A DNA stretch of 40,186 nt from Prosthecobacter sp. (lineage in GTDB: Bacteria; Verrucomicrobiota; Verrucomicrobiia; Verrucomicrobiales; Verrucomicrobiaceae), in assembly GCA_030827515.1 (NCBI GenBank), contig JAUREI010000014.1, positions 1-40,186 of the forward strand, written 5' to 3'. Under the pieces are notes generated by a model, which saw only the letters and a program-made list of their open reading frames with translations, was not told the origin of the DNA and searched no databases. The position numbers and the translations under genes are program-made. Within the stretch, counting starts at the first letter, position 1, and each line of letters begins with the position of its first letter. Of this stretch, positions 24,285 through 31,458 are shown piece by piece.

Positions 24285-25133
24285 GTGACCTTCCGCCATC
24301 CCAAACACGATGTCTTCATCCCCGACCAGACCGAGCCCCTTGCCGCCCTGCGGCGGGTGACCCATCTGGGCATCGTCTCCCACCAGGACGACCTGGAAAT
24401 CGCCGCCTACCACGGCATCACCGAGTGCTTTCACAGTGAGAACGAATGGTTCGGCGGGGTCGTCGTGACCGACGGCGCCGGCAGTCCGCGCAAGGGCGAC
24501 TACGCCAGCTACACCGACCTCGAGATGCAGGAGGTGCGATTGCTTGAGCAGCGCAAGGCCGCCTACGTGGGCGAATACGGCTTCATGGCCCAGCTCGGCT
24601 ACCCGAGCGACGAAGTGAAGAGCCAGCGCGACGGCCCGGTCGTTGAGGACCTGAAGTTCATCCTCGAACAGGCGCGGCCGCACACACTCTACCTGCACAA
24701 TCCCTGCGACCGCCACGACACCCATGTCGCCACCTTCCTGCGCTGCATCGAGGCGCTTCGCGCCCTTCCCGCCGAGATGCGGCCGAGCCAGGTCTACGGC
24801 TGCGAAGTCTGGCGCAAGCTCGACTGGCTGCTGACCGACGACAAGGTCATGCTGAAGGTCGACAAGCATCCGCACCTGCTGCGGCCCCTGCTCGGCGTCT
24901 TCGACAGCCAGATCAGCGGCGGCAAGCGCTATGACCTCGCCGAAGAGGGACTGCGCCACGCCAATGCCACCTATTTTGACTCACACACCACCGACAAAAC
25001 CAGCCTGCTGACGTTCGCGATGGACCTGACTCCCCTCGTTTTGGATGACCAGCTCGACGTCTACGAATTCACCCTCGGCTTTGTGCGCCGGCTGGAAAGC
25101 GACGTCGTCGACCGTCTGAAAAAATTCCTGTGA
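24285..25133 (+). CDS. PIG-L/LmbE-family deacetylase
   Basis: This PIG-L family protein of about 282 residues is a presumed zinc-dependent de-N-acetylase. The metal-binding first motif is HQDDLE near residue 35 (equivalent to the classical HPDDE) and the second is DRHDTHVATF near 148, with the distal His. VVVTDGAGSPRKGDYA, EQRKAAYVGEYG, YGCEVWRKLDWL and DSQISGGKRYD are further segments I recall from close relatives. The substrate is unknown; N-acetylated sugars or glycoconjugates are plausible given the surrounding catabolic genes. A GTG at 24285 gives the start MTFRHP- that fits relatives better than an in-frame ATG at 24249, which would add a Cys-rich 12-residue extension. It is cytoplasmic, with no signal peptide. 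Confidence 0.85.
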   Translation: MTFRHPKHDVFIPDQTEPLAALRRVTHLGIVSHQDDLEIAAYHGITECFHSENEWFGGVVVTDGAGSPRKGDYASYTDLEMQEVRLLEQRKAAYVGEYGFMAQLGYPSDEVKSQRDGPVVEDLKFILEQARPHTLYLHNPCDRHDTHVATFLRCIEALRALPAEMRPSQVYGCEVWRKLDWLLTDDKVMLKVDKHPHLLRPLLGVFDSQISGGKRYDLAEEGLRHANATYFDSHTTDKTSLLTFAMDLTPLVLDDQLDVYEFTLGFVRRLESDVVDRLKKFL

Positions 25134-25157
25134 GTTCGTTCTGTCAGAGAAATGGCA

Positions 25158-25187
25158 TTGACGCCGCGGGCACCGCCCGGCTAAATA
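25158..25187 (+). promoter_or_regulatory. Sigma-70-like promoter candidate
   Basis: TTGACG (25158-25163) and TAAATA (25182-25187) are separated by 18 bp and lie about 40 bp before the ATG of the Pro/Ala-rich protein. The -10 is in an AT-rich patch that stands out in this GC-rich sequence. Confidence 0.45.
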
Positions 25188-25227
25188 GAAATTTAAATCG
25201 AAATCCCGCAGCAAGCCATCCGACATC

Positions 25228-26064
25228 ATGAGCGAAGACAACACGCCGCCGCCGCCCAGCACCCCCAAGACCTCGGCCGTGCCCCTGAAAAAGGAAACCG
25301 TGCGCATCACTCTGCGCCCGCGGGAGGAAAGCGCCCCCGAGGCGGCCGCCCCGTCGGCTGGCGAGACTCCGCGCCGCACCACGGCCCCAGTTCAACTGCC
25401 GTCCGCACCGCTGCCGCCGCCTGCACCGAAAATCGCTTCGTCCCCGGTGAAACTGCCCCCGGCCGCGCCGCCGCCCGCCGCTTTTCCCACCCCTGCCGCC
25501 GCCACGCCGCCCCCGGCGGCCACCGTGCCCCTCACTCCCGCCGCCCCGGCCGCCCCGCGTCCGCCAACGGCTCCCGCCGCTCCCATGGCCCCGCGCCCCC
25601 CGGCCGTACCAGGTGCCGCGCCGCGCATGGAAACCGGTGCCACCACCGTGCCGCTGACCAAGGCGGCCGCCCCGAAACCGCCGGGCACCGCCCCGCTCAC
25701 TGGCGCTTCGGCCGCCGGTCTGCCCAAGGCCACCGTCAAGCTCCAGCAGACCCAGCCGATGTCCCGCCCGAGCATCGGCGCGCCGCCCAGCGCCCCGGTC
25801 AAGCGTGCCGCCGCCGCCGATTCCCAGCAGTTCTACGAGGAAACCGATCCGGAAGCCGGCCTCATGCCACTGTCGGCGATCTGCTTCGTGGCTGCGGCCG
25901 CCCTGCTGGTCCTGCAGATGTTCGGTGGCGACATGATTTCCGCCGAAGACGATTCCCCCCTCATGGTGCCGCACTCCAAACCGGCCAAGTGGGAGGTCTA
26001 CAACAAGGACGACGGCACCTGGATGAACCAGTTTGCCTCCCAGCTCCCGGCCATCCCGCAGTGA
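25228..26064 (+). CDS. Pro/Ala-rich single-pass membrane protein of unknown function
   Basis: This 278-residue protein consists of about 200 residues of Pro/Ala-rich disordered sequence, one transmembrane helix (about 213-232, MPLSAICFVAAAALLVLQMF) and a short C-terminal domain of about 45 residues (KWEVYNKDDGTWMNQFASQL). There is no signal peptide, so the disordered part is probably cytoplasmic and the tail periplasmic. Within the low-complexity part, short 'TV-x-L' segments recur (KKETVRITL, ATTVPLTKA, KATVKLQQTQPM). I recall similar proteins from Opitutae-like genomes, but no function is known to me. A plausible promoter precedes it, and a 28-codon membrane ORF follows 35 bp after its stop. 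Codon use is normal for the region despite the composition. Confidence 0.75.
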   Translation: MSEDNTPPPPSTPKTSAVPLKKETVRITLRPREESAPEAAAPSAGETPRRTTAPVQLPSAPLPPPAPKIASSPVKLPPAAPPPAAFPTPAAATPPPAATVPLTPAAPAAPRPPTAPAAPMAPRPPAVPGAAPRMETGATTVPLTKAAAPKPPGTAPLTGASAAGLPKATVKLQQTQPMSRPSIGAPPSAPVKRAAAADSQQFYEETDPEAGLMPLSAICFVAAAALLVLQMFGGDMISAEDDSPLMVPHSKPAKWEVYNKDDGTWMNQFASQLPAIPQ

Positions 26065-26099
26065 GCGCCGGTTCCTGAACCCTTCATCTGACGCTGAAC

Positions 26100-26186
26100 A
26101 TGCCCTTCGCCCTGATCGTCTTCGTCCTCGCCGCCGCCGCGCTTGCCCTGAACTTCCTCGCCAAGAGCGGTGGAGCCGGCATGTGA
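26100..26186 (+). CDS. 28-aa single-helix membrane microprotein (candidate)
   Basis: This short ORF encodes MPFALIVFVLAAAALALNFL followed by AKSGGAGM, i.e. one hydrophobic helix of about 20 residues and a short small-residue tail. It lies 35 bp downstream of the Pro/Ala-rich membrane protein and 32 bp upstream of the sugar kinase, all on the plus strand. Without it there would be an unusually long untranslated gap in a compact gene run. No Shine-Dalgarno is visible, but that is also true of accepted genes here. It may be a small subunit or partner of the preceding membrane protein (inference). Confidence 0.42.
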   Translation: MPFALIVFVLAAAALALNFLAKSGGAGM

Positions 26187-26218
26187 GTGCAAGGCCCTGA
26201 CGCCATCCCCAGGCGCGC

Positions 26219-27127
26219 ATGACCGCGCATCGTGATTTCGGTCGCCCCGTCGATGTCCTTGGCGTCGGCGCGGCCACTTGGGATCATTTCTGGATCATTG
26301 ACGACTTCGCCACCGAAGAACGTGTCTGTGCCGCCGCGGACCATGCCGTCATGGGCGGCGGTCCGGTAGCCACCGCTCTCTGCGTGCTTGCCCGCCACGG
26401 GCACACGGTGGCCCTGCTGGACGTCGGCGGCGATGACGCCCCGGGCCTGGCCCTGCGCAACGAACTCGATCGCCACGGCGTCGACACCGGCGCCATCCAG
26501 GTGGTTCCCGGCCGACAATCCGCCACCGCCGGCATTCTCGTGCGCCGGAGCGACGGCACCCGCCAGATCCATTATCACCCGAGCGATGCCGGCGAGCCGG
26601 CCTGGAACGAAACCACTGCCAGCCTCGTCCGCGGCGCACGCCTCCTTCACCTCAACGGACGCCATGAGAACACGGCGCGCGCGGCCGTCGCCTGTGCGGA
26701 GGTTTATGGCGTGACGATCTCCTTCGACGGCGGTGCCGGGCGCTGGCGCGAGTCGCTGCGCGACCTCGTCAACCGCAGCCACCTGCGCCTGGTCTCGCGT
26801 GATTTTGCCCGTCACTTCGCCGGCAGCGACACCCTGGAGGCCCAGTTCGCGGCCCTGCTGCAGCCGCCGGCACGTGTCGTCGTCCTCACCGACGGCATCC
26901 GCGGCAGCCACCTGGCCCTGCCTGACGGCACGCGCCATCACCAGCCCGCCTTTTCCACCGAGCCCCTGGTTGACACCACCGGCTGCGGCGATGTCTTCCA
27001 GGGCGCGTTCCTGCACGGCTGGCTCAACGGCTGGCCGGCATCCGAATGCAGCGCCTTCGCGGCCCGCCTGGCCGCGCGCAACGCGGAGGGGCTTGGCGGA
27101 CGCCACGCCCTTGGCCGGTCGAGCTAG
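26219..27127 (+). CDS. PfkB-family carbohydrate kinase
   Basis: This 302-residue ribokinase/PfkB-family kinase should phosphorylate a sugar or related compound with ATP in the cytoplasm. The N-terminal strand VDVLGVGAATWDHFWIIDD and the glycine-rich HAVMGGGPVATALCVLARHG (about 40-60) correspond to the first family signature. The second signature, DTTGCGDVFQGAFLHGW near residue 256, carries the catalytic base Asp in GCGD. ISFDGGAGRWR and VVLTDGIRGSH are the intermediate segments. The substrate cannot be assigned: fructose-, adenosine-, ribose- or sulfosugar-type kinases share this fold. It lies beside a sulfatase and a glycosyltransferase, so a role in downstream sugar catabolism is likely. 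It converges with the sulfatase gene (16 bp between stops). Confidence 0.87.
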   Translation: MTAHRDFGRPVDVLGVGAATWDHFWIIDDFATEERVCAAADHAVMGGGPVATALCVLARHGHTVALLDVGGDDAPGLALRNELDRHGVDTGAIQVVPGRQSATAGILVRRSDGTRQIHYHPSDAGEPAWNETTASLVRGARLLHLNGRHENTARAAVACAEVYGVTISFDGGAGRWRESLRDLVNRSHLRLVSRDFARHFAGSDTLEAQFAALLQPPARVVVLTDGIRGSHLALPDGTRHHQPAFSTEPLVDTTGCGDVFQGAFLHGWLNGWPASECSAFAARLAARNAEGLGGRHALGRSS

Positions 27128-27143
27128 CCGGATTGAAAGCGCG

Positions 27144-28562
27144 CTACTCCCCGGCCTTCTTCTTTTTTTTGCCCGGCTTGTCGATTTTGTTCGCGGGCTT
27201 TTTCAAGGTCGGCGCCACCTCCGCCTCGGCGGCCGGCAACGCCGCTGCCAGGCGCGCCTTGAGGTCGGCATGTTCCGCCAACCCGGCGAGATTGCGGAAC
27301 TCACCCGGATCGTCGCGGTGGTGGTAGAGTTCCTCACTGCCATCCGCATACCGGATGTATCGCCAGTCGCGGTCGCGCACGGCATGGTTGCCGCGCCCGT
27401 GCGTGCAGACGCCAACGGAGGCCCAGTCGCCCCGCGGATCACGCAGCAGGGGAACCAGACTCGGACCCTTGACATGCGCCGGCAGGGGCACACCGGTGAG
27501 TTCGCAAAGGGTTGGATACACGCTCATGTAATCCACCGGCGCGCCGCAGGTCTGTCCGGGCCGTCCGACACCGGGCGCCACCACCGCAAAGGAGGTGCGG
27601 GTCGCCTCCTCCCAGAGGGCAAACTTGCGCCAGTGCTCCTTTTCACCGAGATGCCAGCCATGGTCGGTCCACCAGACAATGACCGTCTTGTCGCGACGCG
27701 GGCTGGCGTCAAGACCGTCGAGCAGGCGGCCGACCTGCTCATCGAGAAAGGAGATGGTGGCAAGGTAGGCCTGCACGGCCTTCGCCCACTGCCCGCCCTT
27801 GACGACAGCGGCGTGGTCGCCCTCAGGTCTGGCCATCTGGCGGCCGGCCGACGGCACATCGTCGAGATCGTTTTCGCCCACGACCGGCAGCTGGATCTGG
27901 TCGAGCGGGAAGCGGTCGAAATACTCGCGCGGCACATACCACGGCAGGTGCGGCTTGACGTAGCCAACCGCGAGGAACAGCGGCTGGTCCGCCGGCGCGT
28001 TCTGCAGGGTATCGATCGCCCAGGTGGTCAGCTTGTGATCGCCCATCTCCTCGGTTTTGGCATCGACCGGTCCCCAGTCAAAATGGCCGCGGTCGAGACC
28101 GCTGTAATTCTCCTCGTGCTCCTGAATGCTGGGAAACAGGCCCTTCCATTCCGTCCAACTGTCCTCCCGGCCCTCGCTGCTGTAGCCATGGTAGATCTTG
28201 CCGCCACCAAGGGTGCGATAGCCCTGGGCCAAAAAGTGGCGGTTGATCGTGAGGGTGTCGCGCATCACGTCCTGGGCCGGGTCGGCATTGGTGTAAACGC
28301 CGGTCTGCCAGGGCCGCAGACCGCTCATCAGGGCGGCACGCGACGGGTTGCAGGCCGGGGCGGCACAGTGGCTGTTGGTGAAGGCGGTGCCCCGCGCCAC
28401 CAGGCGGTCGATGTTCGGCGTGCGCGCCTGCGGATGCCCCCGCAGGTAGCCGGTCCAGTCGTTGAGGTCGTCGACGGCGATGAACAGCACGTCGGGCCGG
28501 CCGCTTTGGGCCGGGGCGGCAACGGCGACAGTCAGGAGGAGGCAGAGGCTGAGAAAGCGCAT
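27144..28562 (-). CDS. Secreted sulfatase (fifth in window), iduronate-2-sulfatase/choline-sulfatase-like
   Basis: This 472-residue secreted sulfatase has a signal peptide (MRFLSLCLLLTVAVAAPAQS). VLFIAVDDLNDWTGYLRGHP holds the metal Asp pair, and the formylglycine core is CNPSR with Cys at about 71, followed by AALMSG. GGKIYHGYS, LFLAVGYVKPHLPWYVP, WWTDHGWHLGEKEHWRKFALWEE and ELYHHRDDPGEFRNLA are typical of the iduronate-2-sulfatase-type group. The C-terminus is a Lys-rich tail (KIDKPGKKKKKAGE). The ATG at 28562 is the natural signal-peptide start. An ATG at 28607 overlaps the stop of the glycosyltransferase as ATGA and would add a 15-residue Arg-rich extension, so it remains possible. It is probably co-transcribed with the glycosyltransferase gene. 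Confidence 0.88.
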   Translation of the reverse strand: MRFLSLCLLLTVAVAAPAQSGRPDVLFIAVDDLNDWTGYLRGHPQARTPNIDRLVARGTAFTNSHCAAPACNPSRAALMSGLRPWQTGVYTNADPAQDVMRDTLTINRHFLAQGYRTLGGGKIYHGYSSEGREDSWTEWKGLFPSIQEHEENYSGLDRGHFDWGPVDAKTEEMGDHKLTTWAIDTLQNAPADQPLFLAVGYVKPHLPWYVPREYFDRFPLDQIQLPVVGENDLDDVPSAGRQMARPEGDHAAVVKGGQWAKAVQAYLATISFLDEQVGRLLDGLDASPRRDKTVIVWWTDHGWHLGEKEHWRKFALWEEATRTSFAVVAPGVGRPGQTCGAPVDYMSVYPTLCELTGVPLPAHVKGPSLVPLLRDPRGDWASVGVCTHGRGNHAVRDRDWRYIRYADGSEELYHHRDDPGEFRNLAGLAEHADLKARLAAALPAAEAEVAPTLKKPANKIDKPGKKKKKAGE

Positions 28563-28574
28563 GGCCCGCTGGTA

Positions 28575-28597
28575 ACGCGTCCGGCAACGCCATCTTG
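28575..28597 (-). promoter_or_regulatory. Shared ACGCGT/CAAGATG element before the fifth sulfatase
   Basis: On the minus strand, CAAGATG (28591-28597), 10 bp and ACGCGT (28575-28580) precede the ATG, with ACGCGT starting 13 bp upstream of it. This repeats the proximal half of the leaders at 16458-16517 and 21739-21796 with identical spacing. The distal GATAGGCG block is absent here, where the upstream sequence is coding. Confidence 0.35.
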
Positions 28598-28603
28598 CCG
28601 GGC

Positions 28604-29740
28604 TCATGCCGGCTCTGGTGACCGGACCGGGATGCCGAAGGCGCGCTGCAGTTCACCGAGGTGGGCGGCCGGCGAAAACAGGCCAAGGGCGCGCTCCTGG
28701 AGTTCTCCGACATGCCGGGCAAGAACCTCCGGCTGGCGCATTTGGGCATCGATGCGGGCGGCAAGGGCGTCGGGGTCAAAGGACTCGCTCACAAAATCCG
28801 GCCGCTGCGTACCAAAGATGTCATCGGCCCCCTCACAGGGATACATGAAGCAGGGGCGCCCGGCCTCCAGCGCCTCGATGACCGAACCGGGCAGCGCTTC
28901 GCGCAGGCTGGTGAGCAGGCAGATCTCCGCGAGATCAAAGAGCGGCCGAACATTCGGGACATTGCCGAGACGCAGCACGCGATCGGCGACGCCGCAGGCA
29001 TCGATGGCCGCCGTCATCTCCGCCTCGTAGTCCGGTTCACAATCGCCCGCCAGCGCCAGGCCGAAGCCGGCATGGCCGAGGTCGAGCAGGCGGCGCAGCA
29101 CGCGCACGGCGTCAGCCTGCCGTTTGCGCGGACCCAGCTTGCCGATGACGAGCAGCCAGCGATCGACCGCCGGACAGGCCTTCAGGCGTTCGGCGAGAGC
29201 ATTCGCCACCTCGGCCGGCACGGGGGGGGGCAGGCGCACGGAGTCGAGAAAGACCTGGGTGCGCGCGGCGAGATCCGCATCGACCCGCAGGCCCTCGGCG
29301 ATCTGGATCGAGGAGGGCAGCAAGAGGTCATTGCGATGCAGATGATAGCGGCGCGCCTTGGGCGCGGTGGCGATGCCGTCGCGAATGATGACCGCCGAAC
29401 GCGCGCCCAGACTGCGGGCCAGAGCACCGGCATGGGGTGCCCACCACATCTCGTTGCTGACGACCCAGTCGGCCCGCTGGAACGGCAGTTTCCGCAGATT
29501 GGCACGCATGGCGCCGCCAAAGCGCAGGCGATCCCCGAGTTTACGCCACTCCGGCAGCGTCCCGACGGTGCAGGGCACGCCCATTTCGGCCAAACGGTCC
29601 GTGAATTCACCGGTTTCTCCGCACAGCACATGCAGGCGCGCGTCACTACCGCCCTGAAGCGCGGCGAGGGTGTCCAGCAAGCGGTTCTTGGCGCCGCCGC
29701 GCCCGGCGGTTTTTTGGAGGAAGAGAAACTGTTCGGCCAT
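28604..29740 (-). CDS. Glycosyltransferase, GT4-like (GT-B fold)
   Basis: This 378-residue cytoplasmic glycosyltransferase fits the GT-B, family 1/4 pattern. The N-terminal half begins MAEQFLFLQKTAGRGGAKNR and includes ADWVVSNEMWWAPHAG. The C-terminal half starts near residue 190 with RWLLVIGKLGPRKRQADAVR (the usual nucleotide-sugar domain strand), then LALAGDCEPDYEAEM and VLRLGNVPNVRPLFDLAEICLLTS. The donor-binding region is LREALPGSVIEALEAGRP, with the conserved Glu. The donor and acceptor are unknown; a role in LPS or other surface-glycan synthesis is plausible because waaA and lpxB are nearby. The ATG at 29740 was chosen over a non-conserved 21-residue extension starting at 29803. The stop lies 41 bp before the fifth sulfatase. 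Confidence 0.83.
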   Translation of the reverse strand: MAEQFLFLQKTAGRGGAKNRLLDTLAALQGGSDARLHVLCGETGEFTDRLAEMGVPCTVGTLPEWRKLGDRLRFGGAMRANLRKLPFQRADWVVSNEMWWAPHAGALARSLGARSAVIIRDGIATAPKARRYHLHRNDLLLPSSIQIAEGLRVDADLAARTQVFLDSVRLPPPVPAEVANALAERLKACPAVDRWLLVIGKLGPRKRQADAVRVLRRLLDLGHAGFGLALAGDCEPDYEAEMTAAIDACGVADRVLRLGNVPNVRPLFDLAEICLLTSLREALPGSVIEALEAGRPCFMYPCEGADDIFGTQRPDFVSESFDPDALAARIDAQMRQPEVLARHVGELQERALGLFSPAAHLGELQRAFGIPVRSPEPA

Positions 29741-29862
29741 GCGCACGTCCAGACTGGATGCGAAAGGCCCGCGCTTCAAGCCCGGGCCGGGAATGCGCAG
29801 CATTCGCAGTTGCCATCGGCACCGATCGGCGCTGAAATGATCCTCTTCATCTTCCTACCGCC

Positions 29863-30825
29863 ATGTCGACCCCGCCCTCCCGCCGCCGCTTCCTCCAGCT
29901 TGCCGCCGCCAGCTTTGCCGCCACCGCCGCCGGCGTCCGCGCCCAGGCCGGCGCGCCGCTGTTCAAGATCTCGCTCGCCGAGTGGTCGCTCAACAAGGGC
30001 ATGTTCAAGCGCGGAGGCGCCGAACCGCTTGAGCATCTCGACTTCTGCAAGATCGCCCGAGGCCTCGGCATCGACGGCGTTGAATACGTCAACCAGATGT
30101 TTGCCGACAAGGCGACCGACAACGCCTACCTTGGTGAGATGAAAAAGCGCCAGGATGGCGAGGGCGTGAAGGGTCTGCTGATCATGATCGACCGCGAGGG
30201 CAACCTCGGTGCCCCCGAGGCCGCCGCGAAGGCGAAGACCGTGGAAAACCACCTCAAGTGGCTCGACGCCGCCGCCCACCTCGGCTGCCACAGCATCCGG
30301 GTCAATGCTGCCAGCGACCCCAAGCTCAGCTACGAGGAACAGATGAAACACGCCGCCGAGGGCCTGCACAACCTCTGCGTCGAAGCCGACAAGCGCGGTC
30401 TCTTTGTCGTCGTTGAAAACCACGGCGGCCTGTCCAGCAACGGCCTGTGGCTGACCGGCGTCATGAAGATGGCCGAGCATGCCCGCGTCGGCATCCTGCC
30501 CGACTTCGGCAACTTTTACATCGACCGCAACAAGGGTGAACTGTACAACCCCTACAAGGGCCTGCGCGAGTTCATGCCCTGGGTGAAGCAGGCGATGAGC
30601 GCCAAGGCCTACGACTGGGACACCGGCGCCGGCAAGTTCTACACCGAGGATCGCCGCGAGGGTCGCGAGATGACGCTCGACTACGAGCGCCTGCTCAGGA
30701 TTGTCGTCGAAGCCGGCTACCGCGGCTACATCGGCATCGAATACGAGGGCGACAAGCACCCGGAAATCGAGGGCATCAAGTGCACCAAGCAAGCGCTTGA
30801 GGAAGTGCGCGCCCTGCTTGGCTGA
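29863..30825 (+). CDS. Tat-exported sugar phosphate isomerase/epimerase-like TIM-barrel protein
   Basis: This 320-residue protein of the xylose isomerase-like TIM-barrel family (AP endonuclease 2-like) carries a twin-arginine signal, SRRRFLQLAAASFAATAAG, so it is exported folded. Likely metal ligands are Glu in VVVENHGG (about 185), Asp in ILPDFGN (about 214) and Glu in IGIEYEG near the C-terminus. The barrel start FKISLAEWSLNKGMFKRGG and LGCHSIRVNAAS are family-like. Proteins of this kind are abundant in Planctomycetes and Verrucomicrobia and are thought to isomerise or epimerise sugars. The reaction here is unknown, and with a periplasmic location the substrate is probably an unphosphorylated sugar. 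It is divergent from the glycosyltransferase, with about 122 bp between starts, and converges on the next gene with 7 bp between stops. Confidence 0.86.
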   Translation: MSTPPSRRRFLQLAAASFAATAAGVRAQAGAPLFKISLAEWSLNKGMFKRGGAEPLEHLDFCKIARGLGIDGVEYVNQMFADKATDNAYLGEMKKRQDGEGVKGLLIMIDREGNLGAPEAAAKAKTVENHLKWLDAAAHLGCHSIRVNAASDPKLSYEEQMKHAAEGLHNLCVEADKRGLFVVVENHGGLSSNGLWLTGVMKMAEHARVGILPDFGNFYIDRNKGELYNPYKGLREFMPWVKQAMSAKAYDWDTGAGKFYTEDRREGREMTLDYERLLRIVVEAGYRGYIGIEYEGDKHPEIEGIKCTKQALEEVRALLG

Positions 30826-30832
30826 CCGGGCC

Positions 30833-31423
30833 TCACGGCGCGATCACCATCTTGAATTCCAACTCGCTGGCCAGCTCGGAGGCCTCGCTGCGAATGCGGC
30901 GACGCACGGACTGCAGCCCGCGCCGCGTCATCGCCTGGAACTGAAAGCGGCTGAGCAGGATGATCTCAAAGGCCGAGGTCAGCATCCAGTCGACGTCGGC
31001 CTTGTAACCGCAGACGGCGAGCGCCCGGGTGCGCTTGAGAAAGCGCTTCAGGCGCAGGCCGTGCACCGCCATCGTGCCACAGGAACCAAAGTGGATGAGT
31101 CGGCCCTTGCACTTGCCCTTCAGTCGCTCCTCCAGCCAGTCAAGATCAATGCTGTGCTTGCGGCTTCCCATGTAAAGAATGCCCGGGTCGCCATGAAAGC
31201 CCAGGTAGAGGATCGGGTAATCGACGTAGCGCTTTTGCACCCACTTGCCGAGGTAATACTCCAGCTCACCGGCCGTGCCGATGTCGCGCCGGATGAAGCG
31301 CACGACCGGATCGTGCGAGCGCGAGAGCAGTTCGAGCACGGGCTGCATCGAGGTGGGCGACCGCAGGTCGGTCTCCCAATCGCCCTCGAGACAAAAAATG
31401 CCCTTGTGACTGTGTGCCGGCAT
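30833..31423 (-). CDS. DUF6642-like small protein with a caspase/CHAT-like His-Cys pattern
   Basis: This 196-residue cytoplasmic protein starts MPAHSHKGIFCLEGDWETDL. I recognise the beginning and length as resembling DUF6642 (recalled from memory). The order of elements matches the caspase/CHAT peptidase core. A hydrophobic strand ending in His-Gly (ILYLGFHGDPG, His at about 77) is followed by a second strand ending in Gly-Ser-Cys (RLIHFGSCGTM, Cys at about 115). A third strand with an acidic turn and helix then follows (ALAVCGYKADVDWMLTSAFEIILL). In CHAT proteins the corresponding segment is the VDD-type helix. Catalytic activity is therefore plausible but unproven. No effector or substrate gene is adjacent. 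It lies 35 bp downstream of phoH on the same strand, so the two are probably co-transcribed. The C-terminus is basic and helical. Confidence 0.75.
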   Translation of the reverse strand: MPAHSHKGIFCLEGDWETDLRSPTSMQPVLELLSRSHDPVVRFIRRDIGTAGELEYYLGKWVQKRYVDYPILYLGFHGDPGILYMGSRKHSIDLDWLEERLKGKCKGRLIHFGSCGTMAVHGLRLKRFLKRTRALAVCGYKADVDWMLTSAFEIILLSRFQFQAMTRRGLQSVRRRIRSEASELASELEFKMVIAP

Positions 31424-31458
31424 GCAGGAAAAAACCGGATTCGACGGTGGACGGCATC

